Below, in pieces: positions 1-8,721 of a stretch of 64,000 nucleotides of DNA. Location of the stretch: assembly GCA_963764235.1 (NCBI GenBank), contig CAVXRO010000014.1, positions 310,001 to 374,000 on the forward strand, in the 5' to 3' direction. The position numbers were made by a program, and so were the translations under genes. Each line of letters opens with the position of its first letter. Position 1 is the stretch's first letter. The notes below the pieces were generated by a model. It made no database searches. It saw nothing but the letters and a program-made list of their open reading frames with translations, and was not told the DNA's origin. This DNA is from DATFVA01 sp963764235 (GTDB lineage: Bacteria; Bacteroidota; Ignavibacteria; Ignavibacteriales; Ignavibacteriaceae).

Positions 1-637
1 AAGGAAAACCTACACGATCAGTAAAGTCCCAGCCCTGGTAATCGTCGATAAAGCCATTATCGTCATCATCAATTCCATTCGATCTTTTATCGTGTCCATC
101 TGTATCAGTTCCAATCTCACCCGGATTAAGCTTAATTTTATTATGCAGGTCGGGGTGGAGATAATCAATTCCGGTATCGATTATAGCCAGCAGAACTGAA
201 TCCGAACCCTCAGTTATGTCCCATGCATCAAAAGCCTTTATCTTTTCAAGTCCCCATTGATTTTGAATAAGACTGTCATTCGGAGTCATATCCATCCTAT
301 AGGTATTAGCTGGCTGAATATATTCGATTGAGGGATCTTCATTCTGAAGCGCCAGGAATGACGATTCATCAACCGGTTTAGCGAAGGTAATTTTTATGAT
401 GCGGCCCAGAATTTCGTCCTGTTTAACAATACCCTTGGCGAGATAATTAACTTTTGGAGAGAGATTTGAGAAGCCGAATGATTTTCCTGCAGGAAGGTAC
501 TGCTGAGTTTGAATTTTACTTTCTATTTCCTGTTTGGAAACGTAAACTTTATATTTTATGAAATAAGTTGATTGAGGAAACAGAAGTGCACTAAATAAAA
601 AAGAGAGGATTAATGTTAGCCCCGTTTTATAATTCAT
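1..637 (-). CDS. Subtilisin-like serine peptidase (S8), N-terminal part, cut by window edge
   Basis: The first 212 codons of a secreted subtilase are present and the gene runs off the left edge. The start ATG is at 637-635, followed by a hydrophobic signal-like stretch (LTLILSFLFSALLF). A propeptide-like region comes next, then at about residues 145-160 the catalytic-Asp motif of S8 peptidases (AIIDTGIDYLHPDL), and a D/N-rich stretch (DDDDNGFIDDYQGWDF) typical of calcium-binding subtilases. The catalytic His and Ser lie outside the window. The gene overlaps the end of purF by 11 nt, so the two are probably co-transcribed. A C-terminal sorting domain is likely for this lineage but cannot be seen. 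Confidence 0.85.
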   Translation of the reverse strand, partial: MNYKTGLTLILSFLFSALLFPQSTYFIKYKVYVSKQEIESKIQTQQYLPAGKSFGFSNLSPKVNYLAKGIVKQDEILGRIIKITFAKPVDESSFLALQNEDPSIEYIQPANTYRMDMTPNDSLIQNQWGLEKIKAFDAWDITEGSDSVLLAIIDTGIDYLHPDLHNKIKLNPGEIGTDTDGHDKRSNGIDDDDNGFIDDYQGWDFTDRVGFP

Positions 638-2108
638 ATATCTCCTTTTTGAAATTTTTATCTACCAGCGTAGGATATTCACCTGAGAAGCAGGCGGTAC
701 AAAAATTTTCAGAGTCTGCTTCAGATACTGCTTCCAGCATTTCATCAATAGTCATATACTCAAGGCTGTCAACTCCAAGATATTTACGAATTTCCTCTAT
801 ATTTCCATGCATCTGGTTTGCAATAAGCTCTTCCCTGCTGGGAAAATCCATTCCATAGAAGCAAGGATATTTTATGGGAGAGGAAGATATTCTGATATGT
901 ATCTCTTTAGGATTAGCCTCCTTTATCAGGTTAACAAGCTGTTTGGAAGTTGTACCTCTTACGATTGAATCATCCACCATTACAACGGTCCGTCCTTCAA
1001 GTACACCCTTAACCGTATTAAATTTAAATCTTACTCCAAGTTCACGCCGTTCCTGTCCCGGCTGAATAAATGTTCTTCCGATATAATGGCTTCTTATCAA
1101 GCCAATTTCAAGTTTTGAATTTACTCCCTGTTTTTCAAGCTGACTCTGATAGCCGAGTGCAGTTGTATTAGAACTGTCGGGTACGCTTATAACAATTACT
1201 TTTTCTCCATCCTTATCAACAACAGGATATTTTTTAGCAAGGATCTTTCCGAGTCTCCTTCTCATCTTATCCACATTATGTCCAAAGATGAAACTGTCGG
1301 GTCTTGAGAAATATATATATTCAAAGATGCAGTGTTTTTTCGGATAGTGTTCCGATTTTATCCGGTACGATTTTATTTTATTGCTCTCGTAAACTTCCTC
1401 ATCAAATACAATCAGTTCCCCGGGCTCAACTTCACGCCTAAACTCAGCAGACAAAAGATCAAATGCACAGGTTTCTGATGCAACCACGAATGCATTGTTC
1501 AGCTTAGCGATGGAGAGCGGTCTGAAACCGTAAGGATCCCTTGCGGCAATCATTTTATCATCTGTCAGAATTGTCAGGCAGTATGCACCCTCAAGTCGCT
1601 GTAGTGCTTCTCTTATCTGTTCCACCTGGTCATTCAGTTTACTCCTTGCAATCAGGTGAAGGATCACCTCGGTGTCGCTTGTTGTCTGGAAGATAGCTCC
1701 TTCATTAACCAGTTCCTCCCTCAATTCTTTTGCGTTTGTGAGGTTGCCGTTATGAGCGACTGCAAGGTTGCCGAGCCTGTAGTTCACAACGAATGGCTGA
1801 ATATTCTTTACAGACTTTGAAGATCCCGTTGTTGAATAACGGTTATGCCCGATTGCTTTCATTCCGGGCAGGCTGTTAAAAATTTTCGGGTCGGCAAAAA
1901 CTTCCGAGACAAGACCTTCTCCTTTATGAATATTAAAAACAGAATGTCCCCTATCATTTAATGCCTGGGTCACAATTCCGCAGGCTTCCTGCCCTCGATG
2001 CTGAAGTGCGTGCAATCCGTAATACGTATTCAATGAGGCATTCTCAGTTCCATAAATGCCAACAACTCCGCAAAAACATTTCGGCTTTTCCGATTGTATC
2101 TTCATCAA
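627..2108 (-). CDS. purF: Amidophosphoribosyltransferase (glutamine PRPP amidotransferase)
   Basis: Cytosolic enzyme for the first committed step of purine synthesis (PRPP + glutamine to phosphoribosylamine). It has 493 residues, normal for the family. The N-terminal Ntn glutaminase domain begins with CGVVGIYG; Cys13 is the likely nucleophile after removal of a 12-residue propeptide. The PRPP loop VVMVDDSIVRGTTSKQL lies in the C-terminal phosphoribosyltransferase domain. Cysteines in CIFEY, YPCFYG and FCTACF match the four 4Fe-4S ligands of the Bacillus-type enzyme, so this is the oxygen-sensitive iron-sulfur form. It overlaps the downstream subtilase by 11 nt. Confidence 0.97.
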   Translation of the reverse strand: MMKIQSEKPKCFCGVVGIYGTENASLNTYYGLHALQHRGQEACGIVTQALNDRGHSVFNIHKGEGLVSEVFADPKIFNSLPGMKAIGHNRYSTTGSSKSVKNIQPFVVNYRLGNLAVAHNGNLTNAKELREELVNEGAIFQTTSDTEVILHLIARSKLNDQVEQIREALQRLEGAYCLTILTDDKMIAARDPYGFRPLSIAKLNNAFVVASETCAFDLLSAEFRREVEPGELIVFDEEVYESNKIKSYRIKSEHYPKKHCIFEYIYFSRPDSFIFGHNVDKMRRRLGKILAKKYPVVDKDGEKVIVISVPDSSNTTALGYQSQLEKQGVNSKLEIGLIRSHYIGRTFIQPGQERRELGVRFKFNTVKGVLEGRTVVMVDDSIVRGTTSKQLVNLIKEANPKEIHIRISSSPIKYPCFYGMDFPSREELIANQMHGNIEEIRKYLGVDSLEYMTIDEMLEAVSEADSENFCTACFSGEYPTLVDKNFKKEIYEL

Positions 2109-2184
2109 TTTCTTAACCTATTTATTTAAAGAGAAGTGCAAATTTAAGCAATTCTTAAATCTTTTTAAGAAAAATAGAGCGATA

Positions 2185-2219
2185 TCAAAAAATAAAAAAG
2201 GTACTATTTGAAGTACCTT
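2185..2219 (-). terminator. Rho-independent terminator downstream of tRNA-Pro and the RNA candidate
   Basis: An 8-bp perfect stem (AAGGTACT 2198-2205 with AGTACCTT 2212-2219) and a 6-nt loop are followed, reading the minus strand, by TTTTTTATTTTTTG. It sits just upstream of purF and would end a transcript coming from tRNA-Pro and the 2240-2455 region. Confidence 0.75.
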
Positions 2220-2239
2220 GAAGAATATATCATAATTTG

Positions 2240-2455
2240 GACCGGAAGCTCTATTACCAGTGGACCTTAGAAGGATATAGAACGGCTGGTTTTGGTCCGG
2301 TTGGAAGGACGGATTTAGGTAGTAGCTGGAGGCCGGGACGATGCCGAAGAGTGGCCGGACAGATCAGTAAGAAGTAAGAGTCAGGTTCTATGAGAGAAGT
2401 GAAATCGAAAATCCCCGAAGAGGTAAGGTTTTTAATCAAACAATTTTAGCTTAGT
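2240..2455 (-). ncRNA. Candidate structured RNA between tRNA-Pro and purF (family unknown)
   Basis: This 385-bp gap has no convincing gene, but it holds a block richer in G+C than the other spacers. Four complementary pairs nest in the right order: AAGCT 2246-2250 with AGCTT 2448-2452, ACCTTA 2264-2269 with TAAGGT 2424-2429, ATAGAAC 2277-2283 with GTTCTAT 2385-2391, and GTCCGG 2295-2300 with CCGGAC 2355-2360. Together they give a long rod with internal loops, about 205 nt, the size and shape of 6S-type RNAs. The minus strand is preferred because a good terminator follows at 2219-2185. I found no tmRNA, RNase P or SRP signature. The family is not identified, and the short helices could partly be chance. 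Confidence 0.4.
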
Positions 2456-2493
2456 TGCCGCGAACGTCATTCAAAGAACGATCGTTTTCGTTG

Positions 2494-2567
2494 TCGGAAC
2501 GGTGGGATTTGAACCCACGACCACCTGAACCCCATTCAGGTACGCTACCGGGCTGCGCCACGTTCCG
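2494..2567 (-). tRNA. tRNA-Pro (anticodon GGG)
   Basis: A full cloverleaf reads on the minus strand. The acceptor stem is CGGAACG/CGTTCCG with discriminator A and no encoded CCA. The anticodon stem is CCTGA/TCAGG with loop ATGGGGT (anticodon GGG, G37), and the T loop GTTCAAATC is normal. Length is 74 nt. A second proline tRNA (UGG) lies at 35060-35135. Confidence 0.95.
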
Positions 2568-2572
2568 ATATT

Positions 2573-2962
2573 TTATAATTTCTCAAGTACAAATTCTAAA
2601 ATACTTTTGATTTCTTCAAGGTCTTTTTTCAATGATGGTTTTTCTTTTTTCGGCTCGTTTGCAACTTCCGACTTCGATTCTGCACCTTGATCGGCGATAA
2701 AAGTTCCCTGGTCCGGTGAATAATCCTCCAGTATTTTTTTCGCTCCTTCAATAGTATATTTTTTTTCTCTGAGTAAAGTTTTAATATGAAGAATCAGTTG
2801 TATATCTTTATTTGTGTATATCCTGTTCCCGGCCCTGTTTTTCTGAGGCTTTAACTGTTCAAACTCAGTTTCCCAGTAACGGAGAACATACTGCTCGATC
2901 TCTGTTATCTTGCTTACTTCGCTGATTGAGTAATATAACTTTTTTATAGCAAGGTTTTTCAT
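2573..2962 (-). CDS. MerR-family transcriptional regulator
   Basis: A 129-residue DNA-binding protein. Residues about 8-75 form the MerR winged-helix domain (YYSISEVSKITEIEQYVLRYWETEF, given here in parts: YYSISEVSKITEIEQYVLRY then WETEF; wing region NRAGNRIYTNKDIQLI). This non-metal type is seen in small MerR regulators. The C-terminal third is charged (EPKKEKPSLKKDLEEIKSIL) and probably a short dimerisation helix. There are no metal-binding cysteines, so a metal-sensing role is unlikely. It lies 5 nt upstream of tRNA-Pro on the same strand. Its target is unknown. Confidence 0.85.
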   Translation of the reverse strand: MKNLAIKKLYYSISEVSKITEIEQYVLRYWETEFEQLKPQKNRAGNRIYTNKDIQLILHIKTLLREKKYTIEGAKKILEDYSPDQGTFIADQGAESKSEVANEPKKEKPSLKKDLEEIKSILEFVLEKL

Positions 2963-3055
2963 ATTATTTACTTCCTCAGTTTAAAGAAAAATAAATAATC
3001 GGATTGATAATCGCAATATCAGAGCAATTAAATAATTATTAACTTTAGAGAAAAG

Positions 3056-3739
3056 CTATAATTTATTCTCATTTATAACGATATCGATAAGTTCATTAAC
3101 ATCATTCAATACAAAATCAGCATTATGCGACTTAGTATCGAAAGTGTCACCGTATTTCGCAAAAGCTGTTTTCATTCCTACATTTGCTGCCCCAATAATA
3201 TCTCTTTCCACCCAGTCACCAACCATTATTGCTTCTTCCGGCTTTACATCCAGCTTCTTAAGAATAGTTAAAAACGGTGCCGAATGAGGTTTTCTCTGGC
3301 CAGTATCTTCAAAAGTGACCACAGCATCTACAATATGATGAAAATTCAGATATGCCAGCCGAAGCCATGCTTCTTTCACGGGAGCATCTGATACAATTCC
3401 CATTTTTATTCCTAATTTCAGCAATTTATTGAGTGTAGAATAGACATGAGGGTAAGGAATCAGAGCTGCTTCCCTCGCTCTCCTGTAAGCTACTATTCCC
3501 GCAGATAGAATCTTATAATCCACTTTTTTCAGTACTCTCTGAAGAAATGCGTCAAAAACCTGCTGATATTCAATTCCCTGCTCTTTGTAAATTTCGTCTA
3601 TAACTTTATTTGATTCTTCAACAGATAATTCGAGACCTGCATCTATCATAGCCGGTACTGCTTCTTCGATAGCTCTTCTTTTCATCTTCATAAAGTCAAC
3701 AAGTGTATTATCAAGATCAAATATTACTGCACGAATCAA
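3056..3739 (-). CDS. HAD-superfamily hydrolase (subfamily IA)
   Basis: A 227-residue cytosolic phosphohydrolase. Motif I is DLDNTLVDF near the N-terminus (nucleophile Asp9, acid Asp11). Motif II is the Ser/Thr of GIVSDAPVK, the conserved Lys is in GQRKPHSAPF, and motif III is VGDWVERDIIGA. The cap is the helical type inserted after motif I. The substrate cannot be read from the sequence. It overlaps aroQ by 4 nt (ATGA), so the two are translationally coupled in the 4966-3056 operon; a phosphoglycolate- or nucleotide-type phosphatase is possible. Confidence 0.88.
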   Translation of the reverse strand: MIRAVIFDLDNTLVDFMKMKRRAIEEAVPAMIDAGLELSVEESNKVIDEIYKEQGIEYQQVFDAFLQRVLKKVDYKILSAGIVAYRRAREAALIPYPHVYSTLNKLLKLGIKMGIVSDAPVKEAWLRLAYLNFHHIVDAVVTFEDTGQRKPHSAPFLTILKKLDVKPEEAIMVGDWVERDIIGAANVGMKTAFAKYGDTFDTKSHNADFVLNDVNELIDIVINENKL

Positions 3740-4176
3740 ATTTCGCCTCCTCTATCTTCAATTTTATTTTTCAACAAATATACAGCGGCATAATAACTTT
3801 TTTCTTTAAAACCGCTTATATAACCATCACAGACTGAAGCAGTTAGCAGAATCTGCCGGTAATCTTCTCTAGCTGCTAAATTAGAAAGATGCACCTCAAT
3901 CTTTGGGATTTCAAGTTCTGCCAGTGCATCCTTTATTGCTACTGAAGTATGTGCATATCCCCCGGGATTGATAATCAATCCGTCGAATCCCGAAAGTGAC
4001 TGCAATTTATTTATGATGCTTCCTTCAGTATTGCTCTGAAAGAAATCGAAGTCAATGTCTATGAATGCAGAGCTCAGCATTCCTTTAATTTCCTCAAGGG
4101 TAAGACTGCCGTAATGATTTTTATCTCTCTTCCCGAGAAGATTAAGGTTCGGTCCGTTTATCACAGCTATTTTCAT
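3736..4176 (-). CDS. aroQ: 3-dehydroquinate dehydratase, type II
   Basis: Third step of the shikimate pathway, dehydration of 3-dehydroquinate. At 146 residues it is the usual length of the dodecameric type II enzyme. Family landmarks are visible: NGPNLNLLGKRDKNHYGS at the N-terminus with the catalytic Tyr, the lid Arg, NPGGYAHTSVAI, EVHLSNLAAREDYR with active-site His and Arg. The usual HISNPHAR reads HLSNLAAR here, a mild variation. ATGA overlaps at both ends tie it to the HAD hydrolase downstream and the small protein upstream. Confidence 0.95.
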   Translation of the reverse strand: MKIAVINGPNLNLLGKRDKNHYGSLTLEEIKGMLSSAFIDIDFDFFQSNTEGSIINKLQSLSGFDGLIINPGGYAHTSVAIKDALAELEIPKIEVHLSNLAAREDYRQILLTASVCDGYISGFKEKSYYAAVYLLKNKIEDRGGEI

Positions 4177-4445
4177 TTCATCTCAGCCATTTCGTCTATT
4201 ATTTCTCTCATGCGAGGATTCAGGTAGATCTGATCTACCCCAAGTTCTTTAAGCGCCGCCGAAAGGATCATCACCTTTCTCTGGAGGTTCATCATCTTAT
4301 TAATAACTATAACCTTACTTTCCTTAAGCAGACAGTATCCCCCCTTAAAGTCGCCCTTCTCAAACCTAACTTCCGCACCCAGCTGCTGGGCAAGGGCTTT
4401 AAGATCCTGCATTATTTCTTCAAATTCTTTTTCTTTGAGTTTCAT
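4173..4445 (-). CDS. Small conserved-looking protein of unknown function in the aroQ operon
   Basis: A 90-residue soluble protein (starts MKLKEKEFEEIMQDL, ends IIDEMAEMK), rich in helix-forming and charged residues, with a central GDFKGGYCLLKESKVIVINK stretch. A longer reading to 4505 is possible, but the ATG at 4445 makes a 4-nt ATGA overlap with the gene upstream, the same spacing used along this operon, so I prefer it. I do not recognise a family. Position suggests co-expression with aroQ and the HAD hydrolase. Confidence 0.7.
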   Translation of the reverse strand: MKLKEKEFEEIMQDLKALAQQLGAEVRFEKGDFKGGYCLLKESKVIVINKMMNLQRKVMILSAALKELGVDQIYLNPRMREIIDEMAEMK

Positions 4446-4966
4446 TTTAATTCTTCCCTGATCATTGGTTTGAACACAGCCAGAAATACAATCGTACAGT
4501 AGCACAAAAGTTCGATCAATGAAAAGCCGCTGAGTATTGTTAATCTTTTCATGATTAAACCGAGAACCTCCCCGCTGCTGAATATTCCATAATCAACATT
4601 GGTGAATATACGGTAATCGATCGTCATCAGGTAAATTTCAAAAGGGGCAGTAACCAGAATGAGTACCGTAATAATAAAAAGCCAGCCGTTTTTTCGTAAA
4701 TTTAATCCGGAAGTAAATAGAAAAAGAAAATAGAAAACAAGGAATACTATAAAAAGTACGAAAGTGGTCGGTATTACAGGATTTATCGTTGTCAGTACCG
4801 CATCCAGATTCTGTTTGTTAAGGTAGCCTTTGTTTGAAGTAATAGTTTCATTGAATAGCTGGTAAGATAACATCAGCCTTGAGAGATAACTCCCCATCCA
4901 TAGAATACATGCAAGAGATGCAACAGTAAGAAAAGAAGCTGAAATTTTATTTATTTTTTTCATCAA
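4442..4966 (-). CDS. Four-helix integral membrane protein of unknown function
   Basis: A 174-residue inner-membrane protein with four hydrophobic segments at about residues 10-35, 65-88, 95-115 and 145-168. A short soluble loop (LFNETITSNKGYLNKQNLDA) separates the first two. No catalytic or binding motif is recognised. It is the first gene of the overlapping operon running to 3056, and its start lies 44 nt from the divergent ppx/gppA gene, so the 4967-5010 gap should hold two divergent promoters. Confidence 0.7.
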   Translation of the reverse strand: MMKKINKISASFLTVASLACILWMGSYLSRLMLSYQLFNETITSNKGYLNKQNLDAVLTTINPVIPTTFVLFIVFLVFYFLFLFTSGLNLRKNGWLFIITVLILVTAPFEIYLMTIDYRIFTNVDYGIFSSGEVLGLIMKRLTILSGFSLIELLCYCTIVFLAVFKPMIREELK

Positions 4967-5010
4967 AATTTGAAATAGTAGGCAATAAAAATAATAAAAT
5001 TATTTGAATT

Positions 5011-5925
5011 ATGACTGCAGCCTCAATAGATATTGGATCAAATACAGTTCTGATGCTTATAGCCGAAGTTCGGGGTGGACAGATCAATCCCCTGAAGGAA
5101 ATCCAGAGAATTCCCAGGATATCAGCAGGGCTCTCCCCGGGAAGAGAGATAAGCAGTAGTTCGGAGGCCCGGCTAATGAATGTTCTTGGTGAATATCTTT
5201 CATTAATTAAAGATTACTGCTGCGACAAAATTTTTATATCAGCTACAAGCGCATTCAGAAAAGCCTCAAACAGGGAGAAAATAAAACGGAAAATTGAGCA
5301 GTTGTTTGACTCAGAAGTAAAAATATTGACAGGTGATGAGGAAGCAGAACTGGCTTTCCTTGGAACCACGGAATATGGAATAAAGGAAAATTACCGGCTT
5401 GTTATAGATATAGGAGGAGGTAGTACGGAGATAATTTATGGCCGAGGAAGCCTAATTGAATTCAGGAAAAGTTTTGATCTCGGAGTTGTTTCTCTTTCTG
5501 AAAAATATTTTAATAACAGTAAACCTACCGTCCGGGATCTCTTATTAGTAGAAGAATTTATCCTGAATACTTTCAATATGCTCCCAAAATCGAATCTTGC
5601 TCCGGCAAATACAATAGCTCTTGCCGGAACACCTGCGGCTCTGGTGTGTATCAAGGATGGAATATCTGTGTACGATGAGAACAGTATAGAAGGTAAAGTT
5701 TTATCATATAAGGAAATTTCCGATCTTCAGAGATATTTATCCCAATTCTCTCCTTCCGAACTACTAAATAAATACCCGGATATTCTTAAAGGTAGGCAAG
5801 GTTTAATATTAAGTGGGAGTTCTATCCTTATAATATTATTGAAATTATTACATATAGATAATGTTATAGTTAGCACTAAAGGAATCAGGTACGGTTCTCT
5901 GAAAAAGAACCTGATTTTAACTTAA
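5011..5925 (+). CDS. Ppx/GppA-family phosphatase (exopolyphosphatase-like)
   Basis: A 304-residue member of the ASKHA fold that hydrolyses polyphosphate or pppGpp. The phosphate-1 motif is SIDIGSNTVLMLIAEV at the N-terminus. The phosphate-2 motif VIDIGGGSTEIIYG is at about residue 132, and an adenosine-type motif (ALAGTPAALV) sits near residue 205. At this length it is the short Ppx form, with only the actin-like domains and no C-terminal HD or accessory domain. Polyphosphatase and pppGpp phosphatase activity cannot be told apart here. Its end overlaps the convergent nadB by 4 nt. Confidence 0.92.
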   Translation: MTAASIDIGSNTVLMLIAEVRGGQINPLKEIQRIPRISAGLSPGREISSSSEARLMNVLGEYLSLIKDYCCDKIFISATSAFRKASNREKIKRKIEQLFDSEVKILTGDEEAELAFLGTTEYGIKENYRLVIDIGGGSTEIIYGRGSLIEFRKSFDLGVVSLSEKYFNNSKPTVRDLLLVEEFILNTFNMLPKSNLAPANTIALAGTPAALVCIKDGISVYDENSIEGKVLSYKEISDLQRYLSQFSPSELLNKYPDILKGRQGLILSGSSILIILLKLLHIDNVIVSTKGIRYGSLKKNLILT

Positions 5926-7541
5926 AAATGCCTGTTCTGAATATAGGTATTTGCAGGGGTTTTGGAGTTATCGGGTTCTGGATAATTTAGAGTATAATGC
6001 AGACCCCTGCTCTCTTTCCTCATCCCGGCAGATTTAATTATGATATGGGAGCACGTTATTACATTTCTGAGTTCAAGGATTTCCTCAAACACTTTTGTCT
6101 TTTTATAGAATGTTTCAGTTTCATCAAACAACGTGTGAATTCTTTTCTTTGCCATTTCCAGCCGCAGGTCTGAACGGACGATTCCCACGTAATTCCACAT
6201 GATTTCCTTTACTTCCCTCAGAGAATGCGTAATTAAAATCTTCTCATCAGCAGTAAGGGTTCCTGAGTCATCCCATTCAGGTACATCGGGGATGTTCTTA
6301 TCATATCCTTTAATAAATTCTTTCAGATTACTGGCTGCACGGTAAGCAAAGACAACAGCCTCAAGAAGCGAATTACTGGCAAGACGGTTTGCTCCGTGGA
6401 GACCGGTCATTGATACTTCACCGCAAGCGTAAAGTCCTTTTAATGACGTCCTGGAATATTCATCAACAGCAATTCCGCCGCAGGCATAATGCGCTGCCGG
6501 AACCACAGGAATATAATCTTTGGTAATATCAATTCCGTAATCCAGGCAGGTCTTATAAATATGGGGGAAATGATCAATCACTTCCTCACTCCTTTTGTGT
6601 GTAATATCCAGGTATACAAAATCAGCACCGCTTTTTTTCAGTTCATTATCTATCGCCCTGGCGACTATATCCCTTGGAGCAAGTTCTTCTCTTGGATCGT
6701 AATGTTCCATAAATGTTTCACCGGATTTTAACCTCAGCTTAGCTCCGAATCCCCTAACAGCCTCTGAAATCAGGAATGAAGGTTTATCAGGATGAGTTCC
6801 CAATTCCTGCCGGTATAATGATGTCGGGTGAAACTGAATAAATTCCATATTAGCCATTTTAGCTCCGGCCCTGTATGCCATCGCAAAACCGTCGCCTGTA
6901 GCAATAACAGGATTAGTTGTATGAATGTATACCTGTCCTAATCCGCCTGTGGCAATTACTGTAGCCTTCGAGGTTACCCGAAAAACCGTATTAGTTTCAC
7001 AATCGAGGATGTATGCTCCCCAGCAGTTACGATTAGTCAGAGTTTTCTTCTTCAGCTGAAGAACGTTGTGCTCGGTTATCAGATCAATTGCTACGGCGTT
7101 CTCCAATATTCTTATATTATCTTTCTCATTTACTGCATCGATAAGAGCTCTTTCAATTTCGGCACCGGTGAGATCTTTTGCGTGAAGGATCCTTGCCATT
7201 GAATGACCTCCCTCCCTGGCAAGATCAAACTTCCCATGCTTCTTTGTGAAACGGGTTCCGATATCAACAAGGTCATATATCCGGTCGGGCCCTTCCGTAA
7301 TTGTTATCTCGACTGCTCTTTTATCGCATAGGCCTGCACCTGCGATCAGTGTATCCTCGATATGTTTCTCAAAACTATCATGAGTATCCATCACACTGGC
7401 AATTCCGCCCTGAGCGTAATTTGTATTCGACTCTGATTTGTCCTTTTTTGTGGCAATTATAACATCCGCAAATTCAGATATCTGTAAGGCAGCAAATAAT
7501 CCTGCAATACCGCTTCCTATAATTAATACATCAGTATGCAT
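5922..7541 (-). CDS. nadB: L-aspartate oxidase
   Basis: FAD enzyme oxidising L-aspartate to iminoaspartate, first step of de novo NAD synthesis. It has 539 residues, the normal length. Visible features are the dinucleotide-binding start DVLIIGSGIAGLFAAL, NYAQGGIASV, the substrate region HSMARILHAKDLTGAEIERAL, EFIQFHPTSLY, and the flavin-binding end GLYACGEVSMTGLHGANRLASNSLLEA. The gene follows the argD-like gene with a 1-nt overlap in the minus-strand operon that begins at parA. The nadE gene at 49605 completes the pathway; nadA and nadC are not in view. Confidence 0.96.
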   Translation of the reverse strand: MHTDVLIIGSGIAGLFAALQISEFADVIIATKKDKSESNTNYAQGGIASVMDTHDSFEKHIEDTLIAGAGLCDKRAVEITITEGPDRIYDLVDIGTRFTKKHGKFDLAREGGHSMARILHAKDLTGAEIERALIDAVNEKDNIRILENAVAIDLITEHNVLQLKKKTLTNRNCWGAYILDCETNTVFRVTSKATVIATGGLGQVYIHTTNPVIATGDGFAMAYRAGAKMANMEFIQFHPTSLYRQELGTHPDKPSFLISEAVRGFGAKLRLKSGETFMEHYDPREELAPRDIVARAIDNELKKSGADFVYLDITHKRSEEVIDHFPHIYKTCLDYGIDITKDYIPVVPAAHYACGGIAVDEYSRTSLKGLYACGEVSMTGLHGANRLASNSLLEAVVFAYRAASNLKEFIKGYDKNIPDVPEWDDSGTLTADEKILITHSLREVKEIMWNYVGIVRSDLRLEMAKKRIHTLFDETETFYKKTKVFEEILELRNVITCSHIIIKSAGMRKESRGLHYTLNYPEPDNSKTPANTYIQNRHF

Positions 7542-8716
7542 TATTTAGTTTTCAATACCTCGTGGAAATTATACAGAAAAAAATCTATATCACTTTTGGT
7601 TGTAATCAGCGGCGGGAGAAGCCGCAATACATTAACATTAGTACAATTGGTCAGTACCTTTCTTTCTCGCATCCTGGTTACAATATCTTTGCCGGGATAA
7701 TTCATTTCAATTCCCTGCATGAATCCTTTTCCGCGGATTTCTTTAATATCTTCCGGGAACATATGTTTTATTTCCTCAAGCTGCCCAGTCAGGTAGTCTC
7801 CGAGTTCGCCAGCCTTTTTCATAAGTCCATTTTCGAATACTTCCTGAAGTACCACCTTCCCTGCAGCACAGCATACAGGATTTCCGCCGAAAGTAGTTCC
7901 ATGGATGCCCGGAGTGAAAACATCTTCAAACTTTTTTGATACCAGGATGGCTCCAAGAGGCAGTCCTCCTCCAATTGCTTTTGCAGTAAGTATAATATCC
8001 GGTTCAATATTATAATCATTGCATGCAAATGGTTTTCCAGTTCTGCCAATCCCTGCCTGTATCTCATCCGCTGCGATAGTAATTCCATACTGAGCAGAAA
8101 GCTTCTTTAATTCTTCTGCAAATTCTCCGGAGACTACATTTATCCCGCCTTCACCTTGTATAAACTCAATAAAAACCGCAGCAGTATCCTTCCCAGCTTT
8201 CATTTTCAGATCATAAACGTCGTTAAACTTTATATGTTCAATTCCCGGCAGAAGAGGTTCAAATCCCTTTGTATAATTTGCCTTACCTGTAAGTGTAACT
8301 GCCCCGTATGTTCTCCCGTGAAATGATCCTGTGAGAGAAAATATTTTTTTGTCAGGGCCATAATATTTCCGCAGAAGTTTAATAGCTCCTTCGACCGATT
8401 CCGTTCCGCTGTTAGTTAAAAAAGCCTTCGACATACCGGAGTATTTCAGGAGGAGCTCAGTAAATTCCAGTTGAACAGATGTTATATAATTGTTTGAAAG
8501 ATGTGCAAACATCTGTATCTGGGATGATACGGCGTTAACGATTGCCGGGTGAGCATATCCCAGTGCATTTACCGCAAGTCCCGAGAAGAAATCAAGATAC
8601 CTGTTACCATCTGTATCAAAGAGATGTACACCGCTTCCGTGAGAAATATTAATCGGAAGCCGGTTGTATGTATGCAGGAACAGCTTTTTTTCCATCTGGG
8701 TAATTGTTTGTTCCAT
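7541..8716 (-). CDS. argD: Acetylornithine/ornithine-type class III aminotransferase
   Basis: A PLP-dependent transaminase of 391 residues. Visible are the PLP phosphate region TNSGTESVEGAIKLLRKYYG, the Asp motif IAADEIQAGIGRTGKPFACN, and the Schiff-base Lys in LTAKAIGGGLPLGAILVS. Length and motifs match acetylornithine aminotransferase, but ArgD, succinylornithine, lysine and some 4-aminobutyrate transaminases are hard to separate by eye, and no other arginine gene is nearby. The gene is contiguous with nadB and the membrane protein upstream, so the symbol is tentative. Confidence 0.82.
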   Translation of the reverse strand: MEQTITQMEKKLFLHTYNRLPINISHGSGVHLFDTDGNRYLDFFSGLAVNALGYAHPAIVNAVSSQIQMFAHLSNNYITSVQLEFTELLLKYSGMSKAFLTNSGTESVEGAIKLLRKYYGPDKKIFSLTGSFHGRTYGAVTLTGKANYTKGFEPLLPGIEHIKFNDVYDLKMKAGKDTAAVFIEFIQGEGGINVVSGEFAEELKKLSAQYGITIAADEIQAGIGRTGKPFACNDYNIEPDIILTAKAIGGGLPLGAILVSKKFEDVFTPGIHGTTFGGNPVCCAAGKVVLQEVFENGLMKKAGELGDYLTGQLEEIKHMFPEDIKEIRGKGFMQGIEMNYPGKDIVTRMRERKVLTNCTNVNVLRLLPPLITTKSDIDFFLYNFHEVLKTK

Positions 8717-8721
8717 AGAAT

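Noticed and set aside
2254..2439. 61-codon frame on the minus strand
   Set aside because: It lies wholly in the candidate RNA region, matches no family I know, and its composition follows the G+C-rich block.
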